From: Galactobacter sp.
Lineage (GTDB): Bacteria > Actinomycetota > Actinomycetes > Actinomycetales > Micrococcaceae
Assembly: GCF_022712295.1 (NCBI RefSeq)
Contig: NZ_JALAGT010000009.1
Span: 1-10,020 of the forward strand
Length of the DNA stretch: 10,020 nt
Reading direction: 5' to 3'
Position numbers and translations under genes: made by a program. The notes beneath the pieces were generated by a model, which worked only from the letters and a program-made list of their open reading frames with translations, was not told the DNA's origin and did no database searches. Numbering within the stretch: the first letter of the stretch is position 1; every line of letters begins with the position of its first letter. Below are positions 1 through 5,918 of this stretch, piece after piece.

Positions 1-470
1 CCTTCCAGTGGTTCAAGCCCGCCACCGACGGCAAGCACTGGGCAAAGATCACCAACGGTGGCAACAAGTCCACCTACACGATCCCTGCCGCCCTCAACGG
101 CAAGAAGATCCTGGTCAAGGCCACCGCCACCAAGGCCGGCTACACCTCGACCTGGAAGAACTCCTCCGCCAAGACCGTTGCCGCGGGAACCCTGTCCCTG
201 GCCAAGCCGACCATCTCCGGTACCGCCAAGGCAGGCAAGAAGCTCACCGCCAAGGTCTCCTCCAAGACTGCAGGCGCTTCCGTGTCCTTCCAGTGGTTCA
301 AGCCCGCCACCGACGGCAAGCACTGGGCAAAGATCACCAACGGTGGCAACAAGTCCACCTACACCGTCCCCTCCGCCCTCAAGGGCAAGAAGATCCTGGT
401 CAAGGCCACCGCCACGAAGACCGGCTACGCCTCGACCTCGAAGAACTCCTCGGCCAAGACCATCGCCAAG
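1..470 (+). repeat. Two near-identical 285-bp in-frame repeat copies
   Basis: Bases 1-79 are identical to 286-364, an offset of 285 bp or exactly 95 codons. Similarity continues to about base 182 and base 467, with roughly a dozen substitutions, some silent and some replacing residues. The first copy is cut by the window edge, so more copies may lie upstream. Confidence 0.9.
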
Positions 471-473
471 TGA
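1..473 (+). CDS. C-terminal end of a repeat-containing (Ig-like) surface or secreted protein, 5' truncated
   Basis: The open frame is already running at the left edge (codons begin at base 3) and stops with TGA at 471-473, leaving about 156 residues. Two copies of one unit are visible, 95 residues apart, each opening with FQWFKPATDG and holding NKSTYT, GKKILVKATA and GY-S-KNSSAK. Between them is LSLAKPTISGTAKAGKKL. This pattern (SGTAKxGxxLTA, then F/YQW, then GKxIxVKxTxxKxGY) is the Ig-like repeat common at the C-termini of secreted actinobacterial proteins such as cell-wall hydrolases. The stretch is rich in Lys, Thr and Ser, which would suit binding to an acidic cell wall. It ends soon after the last repeat with no sortase motif or membrane segment, so attachment is probably non-covalent. 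The N-terminal part that would define its function lies outside the window. Confidence 0.8.
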   Translation, partial: FQWFKPATDGKHWAKITNGGNKSTYTIPAALNGKKILVKATATKAGYTSTWKNSSAKTVAAGTLSLAKPTISGTAKAGKKLTAKVSSKTAGASVSFQWFKPATDGKHWAKITNGGNKSTYTVPSALKGKKILVKATATKTGYASTSKNSSAKTIAK

Positions 474-514
474 CTCATCCGGACTGAGCCACTCGGGCTG
501 TCTTCCGAGCTGAT

Positions 515-555
515 GCGGCGGGCCGGTACCTCAGCCAGAGGTACCGGCCCGCCGC
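515..555 (+). terminator. Perfect 18-bp hairpin terminator of the repeat-protein gene
   Basis: Bases 515-532 pair without mismatch with 538-555 around a 5-nt loop (AGCCA); the arm begins GCGGCGGGCCGG. It starts 41 nt after the stop codon at 473 and lies before the promoter region of the next gene. Only a poor T tract follows (CGTCTTG), as is usual for GC-rich actinobacterial terminators. Confidence 0.85.
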
Positions 556-605
556 CGTCTTGCCCCTCACATCGGTGCGACTCGAATTCGTAACGGTCCA
601 CCGCA

Positions 606-611
606 TAGGCT
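606..611 (+). promoter_or_regulatory. Possible -10 box (TAGGCT) for the P-type ATPase gene
   Basis: TAGGCT fits the TAnnnT actinobacterial -10 pattern and would give a leader of about 34 nt. No convincing -35 hexamer lies about 17 nt upstream. The leader carries a GGAAGG ribosome binding site (637-642), 9 nt before the ATG at 652. Confidence 0.3.
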
Positions 612-651
612 CGTAGGTGACCTGCTCACTTCCTGCGGAAGGCCCCAACGG

Positions 652-3354
652 ATGCAGACCACCGAAACGGACCGCACCCCGTGGCACGCCCTGGATCCTG
701 ATGAGGTCCGGCAACGCCGGGAGGCCCCGGAGGACGGGCTCTCGGCAAGCAAGGCCGCCGCCCGTCTGGCGGAGATGGGCCCCAACGCCCTGGCCGAGTC
801 CAAGCGTGATTCGTGGTTCATCACGCTCACCAAACAGTTCCGCTCCCCCATGGTGGCCTTCCTCGCCATCGCCGCGGTGATCACGGCGATCCAGCACGAG
901 GTCTTCGATATGGCCGTGATCCTGCTGGTGTTGGTCCTGAATGCAACCATCGGCTTCTGGCAGGCCCGAAAGTCGGAGGCCGATGTCCGCGCCTTGCAGA
1001 ACCTCTCCTCCCCAGAGGCCACCGTGGTGCGTGACGGGCTGACCCAACGCATCGATGCGGCTGACCTGGTCCCCGGGGACACCGTGCACCTGGAGTCCGG
1101 CGATCGAGTCCCGGCGGACGTTCGCCTGACCGATGTCAATTCCCTTCAGGTTGACGAATCCATGCTCACCGGAGAGGTGCTGCCCGCCTCGAAGAACACG
1201 GCCACCGTCGCCGAGGAGGCCGGCGCCGGAGACCGGAAGAACATGGCGTTCTCCGGCACCATGGTGGTCTCCGGTCGGGCCACCGGCGTGGTGGTGGAGA
1301 CCGCCGACCGCACCGAGCTCGGCGCCATCGCCACGTTGGTTCAGACCGGTTCCTCCAAGACACCGTTGCAGGAGGCCACGGACCAACTGGAGAAGTACAT
1401 CGGCGTGGCCCTCGTGGCCTCCGCCGTGGTCATCTTCGCCGCCAGCCTGGTGATGGGCGAGTCCCTGTCCAACACCTTCCGCACCACCGTTGCCCTGGTG
1501 GTCTCCGCGATGCCGGAGGCCCTGCCGATCGTGTTGTCGGTGGCGATGGGCGTTGGTGTCTCGCGGATGGCCAAGCACAATGCCGTGGTCCGCAATCTCC
1601 CCAGTGTGGAAACCCTCGGATCCACCACGGTGATCGGTTCAGACAAGACCGGCACCCTGACCGTCAACCGGATGACCGTGGAGCGCGTCTGGACTCCGGA
1701 CGGCCGCGTCCTGGAGGAGCTCGACGCTCCCTCGGACCTCACCCGCGCTCAGCGTGCGTCGCTGCGCACCGGAGCGCTCACCAACGACGCCACTCAGCAT
1801 CCCGAAGACGAGTCGAAGTTGATGGGCGACGCCGTGGATGTCGCCATGGCGACGGCAGGGCTTCGGGTCGGCGCGGTCCAGGAGTCCGAGCGCGCCGCCC
1901 GCCCCCTGGCCGATATGCCCTACGAGCCGGATCTGGCCTATTCGCAGACCTTGCACTCACACGAGGATCGTGCCGTGCTGCACGTCAAGGGCGCACCCGA
2001 GGTGATCCTGCAGTTCTGCACGGCGATGGCCGGGCCGGAAGGCCTCCTTCCGGTGGACGTGGATCTGGTCCGCTCCACCATCGACTCCATGGCCGAGGAC
2101 GGCCTGCGCGTGATCGCCACTGCTCACCTGGAAATGCCCGACGGCGCGGATCGGTCGGGCGCCGAAGGCACCCGAGGTTCCGCCTCCGGCGGGACCCTGC
2201 CCACGCCGTCGGGCATGGTCCTCACCGGGCTCCAGGGCATGATGGATCCGCCGCGACCGGGCGTGGCCGACGCCATTCAGCAGTGCCGCGAGGCCGGCAT
2301 CCACGTCATGATGATCACCGGAGACCACCCCGTCACCGCGGCAGCCATCGGTGCCCGGCTGGGATTGGACGGCAAGGCACCGGCCCTGACCGGGGCCGAG
2401 ATGGCCACGCTCGGGGACCTCGACTTGCTGGAGCGCCTCCGCACCACGTCGGTGGCCGCGCGGATGAGCCCGCAGGACAAGCTCCGGATCGTGAAGGTGC
2501 TCAAGGCCGACCGCAATATCGTGGCCATCACCGGCGACGGCGTCAATGACGCACCCGCACTGAAGGCCGCGTCCATCGGTGTCGCCATGGGCAAGTCGGG
2601 CACCGACGTGGCCAGAGAGAGCGCCGACCTGGTCCTCACGGACGACAATTTCGTGACCATCGTGGACGCCGTGGATCAGGGCCGCGTCACCTTCGAGTCC
2701 ATCCGTAAGGCCACGTTCTTCCTCCTCTCCAACGGCATCGCTGCACTGATCGCCGTAGCGATCAACACCTTCTCCGATCTACCTCTGATCTTCCTGCCGG
2801 TCATGTTGCTGATCATGAACGTGGTGACCAACGGGATCCAGGACATCGCGCTGTCCTTCGAGAAGGGCGAGGGCGACGAGCTGAAACAGAAGCCGCGGGC
2901 CGTGGGTGAGGGCGTCCTCAACCGCGCCATGTGGCTACGCACCGTGATCACCGGCTGCTGGATGGGTGCTGGCACCCTGGTGGTCTACCGGCTGGCGCAC
3001 GAGGCCGGGTTCGAGTTGGATCACTGCCGCACCCTGGCGCTGATCACCATGGTGATGTTCAACTTCTTCCAGGTCTTCAGCGCCCGCGCGGAACGCAAGT
3101 CCCTGTTCACGCTCAACCCGTTCGGCAACCCGTTCCTGCTGATCTCCGCCGTGACCGCGTTGGTGATCCAGTGGGCCCTGACCGTCATCCCACCGGCTGC
3201 TGACCTGATCGGGCTGTCACCCTTGAGCTCGTGGGAATGGCTGATGTGTGCCCTGGTGGGCGCATCGGTGCTTGCCATCGTGGAGGCCGAGAAGTTCGTC
3301 AGGCGGGTGGCTCACCGTCGGGACGCTCGGCAGGCGCAGTCGGCGTCCGCGTAG
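652..3354 (+). CDS. P2-type (P-IIA-like) cation-transporting ATPase
   Basis: A 900-residue, apparently full-length P-type ATPase that would use ATP to pump a cation across the cytoplasmic membrane. Visible parts in order: N-terminal cation-ATPase domain (about 10-65); M1-M2 (66-103); actuator TGE at 173-175; M3-M4 (250-302) with PEALP at 288-292; phosphorylation site DKTGT with Asp331; nucleotide-binding KGAPE at 446-450; DPPR at 532-535; TGD at 556-558; the hinge GDGVNDAP with Asp629 and Asp633; then M5-M10 (about 689-890). The catalytic set is intact. Compared with SERCA, the M4 Glu is kept (E289), the M5 Glu is Ala (A697), and M6 reads N723-V-V-T-N727, so the key M6 Asp is Asn. The ion (Ca, Mn, Mg, Na or other) is therefore uncertain. 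A Gly/Ser/Thr-rich insert (about 497-520) precedes DPPR. The start is supported by GGAAGG 9 nt upstream. The 3' end overlaps a convergent small gene by 56 bp. Confidence 0.95.
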   Translation: MQTTETDRTPWHALDPDEVRQRREAPEDGLSASKAAARLAEMGPNALAESKRDSWFITLTKQFRSPMVAFLAIAAVITAIQHEVFDMAVILLVLVLNATIGFWQARKSEADVRALQNLSSPEATVVRDGLTQRIDAADLVPGDTVHLESGDRVPADVRLTDVNSLQVDESMLTGEVLPASKNTATVAEEAGAGDRKNMAFSGTMVVSGRATGVVVETADRTELGAIATLVQTGSSKTPLQEATDQLEKYIGVALVASAVVIFAASLVMGESLSNTFRTTVALVVSAMPEALPIVLSVAMGVGVSRMAKHNAVVRNLPSVETLGSTTVIGSDKTGTLTVNRMTVERVWTPDGRVLEELDAPSDLTRAQRASLRTGALTNDATQHPEDESKLMGDAVDVAMATAGLRVGAVQESERAARPLADMPYEPDLAYSQTLHSHEDRAVLHVKGAPEVILQFCTAMAGPEGLLPVDVDLVRSTIDSMAEDGLRVIATAHLEMPDGADRSGAEGTRGSASGGTLPTPSGMVLTGLQGMMDPPRPGVADAIQQCREAGIHVMMITGDHPVTAAAIGARLGLDGKAPALTGAEMATLGDLDLLERLRTTSVAARMSPQDKLRIVKVLKADRNIVAITGDGVNDAPALKAASIGVAMGKSGTDVARESADLVLTDDNFVTIVDAVDQGRVTFESIRKATFFLLSNGIAALIAVAINTFSDLPLIFLPVMLLIMNVVTNGIQDIALSFEKGEGDELKQKPRAVGEGVLNRAMWLRTVITGCWMGAGTLVVYRLAHEAGFELDHCRTLALITMVMFNFFQVFSARAERKSLFTLNPFGNPFLLISAVTALVIQWALTVIPPAADLIGLSPLSSWEWLMCALVGASVLAIVEAEKFVRRVAHRRDARQAQSASA

Positions 3355-3463
3355 CGGGGTCTGCTTCCTCGTGACCGCAACGCCAACAGGGCTCGGTCGG
3401 GTCTTCGTTGAACGCACCGCATTCCGGGCACACCTTGTTGAGCCAGCAGACGGGGTCACCCAT
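3299..3463 (-). CDS. 54-aa zinc-ribbon-like small protein
   Basis: Reading the minus strand from ATG at 3463-3461 gives MGDPVCWLNKVCPECG, later CWRCGHEE, then a Pro/Ala/Thr-rich acidic tail and TGA at 3301-3299. Two CxxC knuckles (Cys12/Cys15 and Cys26/Cys29) are spaced as in a rubredoxin-like zinc ribbon, with an extra Cys at 6. A very strong ribosome binding site, GGAGGAGG, lies 6 nt upstream. The start codon overlaps the stop of the upstream small gene, implying translational coupling. The last 18 or so codons run antisense to the 3' end of the ATPase gene. It probably binds one zinc ion and could serve protein or nucleic-acid contacts; I cannot name its partner. No transmembrane or signal segment is seen, so it is presumably cytoplasmic. 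The CxxC pairs and the RBS make a chance ORF unlikely. Confidence 0.8.
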   Translation of the reverse strand: MGDPVCWLNKVCPECGAFNEDPTEPCWRCGHEEADPATRTPTAPAERPDGEPPA

Positions 3464-3596
3464 CGTGGGCCTCCTCCGCTGCTTCCGCCAACCATCCGTC
3501 TATGACCTCGAAATCGAGTTCCGGGTACTCCGGGATGGGGGTCGCGTCATTGCCGTCCATGATCTGATCCTGCCACCCGCCCGTATCACGAGGCAT
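3456..3596 (-). CDS. 46-aa acidic small protein, coupled to the zinc-ribbon gene
   Basis: The minus-strand frame starts at ATG 3596-3594 (MPRDTGGWQDQIMDGND), continues through PIPEYPELDFEVIDGW, and ends LAEAAEEAHDG with TGA at 3458-3456. The protein is strongly acidic, with 13 Asp/Glu against one Arg and one His. Its C-terminal part (about 28-43) could form an amphipathic helix. The stop lies within the first codons of the zinc-ribbon gene, so the two frames overlap by 8 nt in an ATGGGTGA arrangement. An internal ATG at 3560-3558 (residue 13) has AGGA 7 nt upstream and may be the true start, giving 34 residues; the first ATG has only a weak GGGTGA before it. I do not recognise the family. Evidence for a real gene is the overlap with a convincing neighbour and the fact that this reading fills an otherwise empty gap. 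Confidence 0.6.
   Translation of the reverse strand: MPRDTGGWQDQIMDGNDATPIPEYPELDFEVIDGWLAEAAEEAHDG
3470..3477 (-). promoter_or_regulatory. Strong Shine-Dalgarno site of the zinc-ribbon gene
   Basis: The minus strand reads GGAGGAGG, 6 nt before the ATG at 3463. It lies inside the coding sequence of the upstream 46-aa gene, where it encodes part of an Ala-Glu-Glu-Ala stretch. It is the best ribosome binding site in the window and decides this start. Confidence 0.8.
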
Positions 3597-3647
3597 CAAT
3601 TCACCCGCGGTTCACGCTTTCCCACCCCCACGGCCACTCCGGGGGTC

Positions 3648-3653
3648 CACGCT
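3648..3653 (+). promoter_or_regulatory. Weak -10-like box (CACGCT) before the GTG at 3661
   Basis: CACGCT keeps the A and final T of TAnnnT and sits 7 nt before the GTG, the same spacing as TACGCT before the glutaredoxin gene. No usable Shine-Dalgarno is visible: GGGGG at 3641-3645 is 15 nt away. A leaderless transcript is possible but only weakly supported. Confidence 0.25.
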
Positions 3654-3660
3654 GGATCAC

Positions 3661-5514
3661 GTGCGCAACATCGTTCACCGCTCACTGACCACCACCCTCG
3701 CCGCGCTCGTCGCATCGGCCGTCCTCATCTCCGGCCCCGCCGTCCAGGCGGTCACCGAGTCCCCCACCGCCTCGACCGCCGAATCGGAGCGGACGCCCGC
3801 TCCGGTCGTCAACGAGGTGGAGACCAACGGGGACGACGTGGACTGGGTGGAACTCGCCAACCCTGGCGACGCGGCACTGGACCTCTCCGGATACGTATTC
3901 ACCGATTCCGAATCCGCGGAGCACAGCTACACCCTGCCCAGCGACACGGTGATCCCGGCCGGCGGACTGCTCGTCGTGACGCAGCAGGAGAACGCCGCGC
4001 CGGGCTTCGACTTCGGCCTGGGTTCCGAGGACGCCGTCAAGATCTTCGAACCCAATGCATCCCTGACCGACGAACCGCTGGTCGAGTACTCCTGGACGTC
4101 GCATGCGAAGAAAACCTGGGGCCGTTGCCCCGACGTCACCGGCGACTTCATGGACACCTACGAGTCCTCTCCTGGCGAGGCGAACGTCTGTGAGGACCCA
4201 GGCCCGTCTGCACCGGCCGGGTCGCCCTGGCCTGGCGGCCAGGACCTGAAAGTGCTCGACGACGGGGACGAGGACCGCGGCGACTGGAGCGGTATCGACG
4301 TGGAGCCGTCGGCCCCCGACACCAAGGCGTCCGACGGCGGCCACGGCCGCCTCTGGGTGGTCCAGAACGGAGACGGCGAGCTCTATCGCTTGACTACCCC
4401 GGACCATGGGGACTCATGGGACCAGGATTCCGGATGGCGGCTGCGCTATCCGAGCGGATCCGGAACCGTGGACGCCGAGGGAATCACCGTGACCACGGAT
4501 TCCACGAACGGGATCTACGTATCTTCCGAGCGCGACAACGACAAGGACGACGTCTCCCGCCCCTCAGTCCTGCGCTACGACGCGCCGGACGACTCAGCCG
4601 ACGGGGACGACCTCAAGGCCGCCCAAGAGTGGAACCTCGCCTCCGATTTCCCGGGACTCGGCGCGAATTCCGGGCTCGAAGGCATCACCTGGATCCCGGA
4701 CTCGTGGCTGACCGAGCGGGGGTTCGTGGACGAGGCCAAGGCCGAACCGTACGATCCTGCCAACTACCCGGGGCACGGCGACGGGCTCTTCGCTGTCGCC
4801 GTCGAGGGCACCGGGGACGTCTACCTGTACGCGCTGCAGGCGGACGGCAGCGCCAAGCGGGTCTCCAGCCTTGACCCCGGGTTCGACTCGATTGCCGACG
4901 TACAGTTCGACGCGGACCGCAACCGACTCTGGGCCGTGTGCGACGACGCCTGTGACGGACGGATCGCGACCTTCGACCTCATCGACGGGGAGTTCACCAA
5001 GAACGCCGTCTACAACCGGCCCGCCGACACCGAGAACTACGGCAACGAGGGTTTCGCGATAGCGTCACTGGCCGCCTGCGAGGACGGGGCCGTGAACACC
5101 TACTACGTGGACGACAACAACACAGACGGGCACTCCCTCCGCTCCGGCACGCTGGACACGCAATGCCCGGCCACCAGTCCGACCGAGTCCGACGATCCGA
5201 GCGAAACCCCGGGGAGCACGGAACCGTCGGCGTCCGATTCGCCGAGCGAGGACCAGGACGACGAACCGACGACCGGTGCGTCGCAGACGTCCGGCGATAC
5301 TTCGGCGGGTGCCGACACGGGCGGGGCCTCCACTGACCAAGCCGCGGCGGAAACCGCCGTGGCGGCGGGAGGCGAGGACACGCCGTCGGGCCCTACCCAA
5401 GCCGGGGCCTTGGCCCATACCGGCGTGCCGGCCGGCACACTGATCACCGCGGCAGGGGCGCTGCTCCTGGTGATTGCGGGACTGATCATCTTCAGGACGT
5501 CGCGTCAGCACTGA
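3661..5514 (+). CDS. Secreted lamin-tail-domain protein with propeller-like region and LAHTG sortase anchor
   Basis: A 617-residue exported protein. Residues 1-30 form a signal peptide (Arg/His n-region, Ala-rich core, probable cleavage after AVQA). Residues 47-165 match a lamin-tail domain: VVNEVETNG, then DWVELANPGD, LDLSGYVFTD, and IPAGGLLVV, ending near TWGRCPD. Residues about 195-505 look like a beta-propeller of the SdiA-regulated/esterase-like phytase type, with LWVVQN (231-236), DAEGITV (271-277), SGLEGITW (337-344), LFAVAVEG and NEGFAIA (462-468). Residues 504-582 are a Ser/Thr/Asp/Glu/Pro-rich wall-spanning linker. LAHTG at 584-588, a hydrophobic helix (about 592-611) and RTSRQH complete a sorting signal; LAxTG is the class E sortase form typical of high-GC actinobacteria. 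It should therefore be covalently bound to peptidoglycan. Six cysteines outside the signal peptide could form disulfides. The substrate is unknown. The GTG start is chosen because it places the signal peptide correctly. Confidence 0.88.
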   Translation: MRNIVHRSLTTTLAALVASAVLISGPAVQAVTESPTASTAESERTPAPVVNEVETNGDDVDWVELANPGDAALDLSGYVFTDSESAEHSYTLPSDTVIPAGGLLVVTQQENAAPGFDFGLGSEDAVKIFEPNASLTDEPLVEYSWTSHAKKTWGRCPDVTGDFMDTYESSPGEANVCEDPGPSAPAGSPWPGGQDLKVLDDGDEDRGDWSGIDVEPSAPDTKASDGGHGRLWVVQNGDGELYRLTTPDHGDSWDQDSGWRLRYPSGSGTVDAEGITVTTDSTNGIYVSSERDNDKDDVSRPSVLRYDAPDDSADGDDLKAAQEWNLASDFPGLGANSGLEGITWIPDSWLTERGFVDEAKAEPYDPANYPGHGDGLFAVAVEGTGDVYLYALQADGSAKRVSSLDPGFDSIADVQFDADRNRLWAVCDDACDGRIATFDLIDGEFTKNAVYNRPADTENYGNEGFAIASLAACEDGAVNTYYVDDNNTDGHSLRSGTLDTQCPATSPTESDDPSETPGSTEPSASDSPSEDQDDEPTTGASQTSGDTSAGADTGGASTDQAAAETAVAAGGEDTPSGPTQAGALAHTGVPAGTLITAAGALLLVIAGLIIFRTSRQH

Positions 5515-5525
5515 TGTGCGCGTAC

Positions 5526-5531
5526 TACGCT
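5526..5531 (+). promoter_or_regulatory. -10 box (TACGCT) for a probable leaderless glutaredoxin transcript
   Basis: TACGCT fits TAnnnT and ends 7 nt before the ATG at 5539, so transcription would begin at or next to the start codon. No Shine-Dalgarno is present in the 24-nt gap after the upstream stop. The promoter lets this gene be expressed apart from the sortase-substrate gene despite the short spacing. Confidence 0.55.
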
Positions 5532-5538
5532 CGGGTGC

Positions 5539-5802
5539 ATGAGCACCAACGACATGAATCAGGTCATCATGTACGGCGCGGACTGGTGCGGTGACTGCCG
5601 CCGGTCCAAACGACTGCTGGATGAACTCAGTGTCGACTACGACTACGTGAACCTGGTCGACGAGCCGGAGCAGGCCGTCGTCGCGGAGGGTATCTCCGGA
5701 CGCAAGAACATCCCGGTCATCACGTTCCCCGACGGCTCCCACCTCGTGGAACCCAGCGATCCGGAGCTGAAGAAGAAGCTGGAGGTCTCGGAACTGCTCT
5801 GA
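5539..5802 (+). CDS. Glutaredoxin/mycoredoxin-like thiol oxidoreductase
   Basis: An 87-residue single-domain thioredoxin-fold protein of normal glutaredoxin length. It opens with a beta strand (QVIMYGADW), then the redox motif WCGDC with Cys17 and Cys20. A helix (RRSKRLLDEL), the strand VDYDYVNL, and the cis-proline segment NIPVITFPDG (Pro59) follow, ending in an acidic C-terminal helix. Such proteins reduce disulfides or mixed disulfides; in actinobacteria the partner thiol is commonly mycothiol (mycoredoxins) or thioredoxin reductase (NrdH type). The CGDC centre differs from the CGYC of well-known mycoredoxins, so the exact class is open. It has no signal peptide and is cytoplasmic. It follows the cell-wall protein gene by 24 nt but seems to have its own leaderless promoter. 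The short start MSTNDMNQ could instead begin at Met6, but the -10 spacing favours the first ATG. Confidence 0.85.
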   Translation: MSTNDMNQVIMYGADWCGDCRRSKRLLDELSVDYDYVNLVDEPEQAVVAEGISGRKNIPVITFPDGSHLVEPSDPELKKKLEVSELL

Positions 5803-5823
5803 GGCTGAGCGGTCGCTTCACCA

Positions 5824-5852
5824 TTGACGTAGGGCCGCCGCCGGACAACACT
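5824..5852 (+). promoter_or_regulatory. Candidate sigma-70-type promoter of the SDR gene
   Basis: TTGACG (5824-5829) and AACACT (5847-5852) are separated by 17 nt. The -35 is one base from consensus; the -10 is weak but keeps the A at position 2 and the final T. The predicted start near 5859 lies directly before the inverted repeat at 5861-5879. Confidence 0.45.
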
Positions 5853-5860
5853 CTGAGTTA

Positions 5861-5879
5861 CAGGTGTTTCAAAAACCTG
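5861..5879. promoter_or_regulatory. Operator-like inverted repeat CAGGTGTTTCAAAAACCTG
   Basis: Nine-base arms meet around a central C with one mismatch (CAGGTgTTT and AAAaACCTG). The 19-bp size and symmetry suit a dimeric helix-turn-helix repressor. It sits at the predicted transcription start of the SDR gene and could block RNA polymerase. It is too short and too T-poor downstream to be a convincing terminator of the glutaredoxin gene. No regulator gene is adjacent. Confidence 0.45.
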
Positions 5880-5918
5880 AGGACCTGTTGACGACGTCTA
5901 TCTGAAGTGAGGCCACCA

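Noticed and set aside
475..1578. A 367-aa minus-strand frame opposite the P-type ATPase
   Set aside because: Its composition (Gly/His/Arg-rich, no motifs) is typical of antisense shadows, and the ATPase frame beneath is unmistakable.
3408..4193. A 261-aa plus-strand frame across the small-gene region and the start of the lamin-tail gene
   Set aside because: It is Arg/Pro/His-rich with no domain logic, as expected of an off-frame GC-rich shadow. The overlapping frames have a signal peptide and zinc knuckles.
5907..5918. GTG at 5907 as the start of the SDR gene
   Set aside because: It lies inside the AAGTGAGG ribosome binding site that serves the ATG at 5919.
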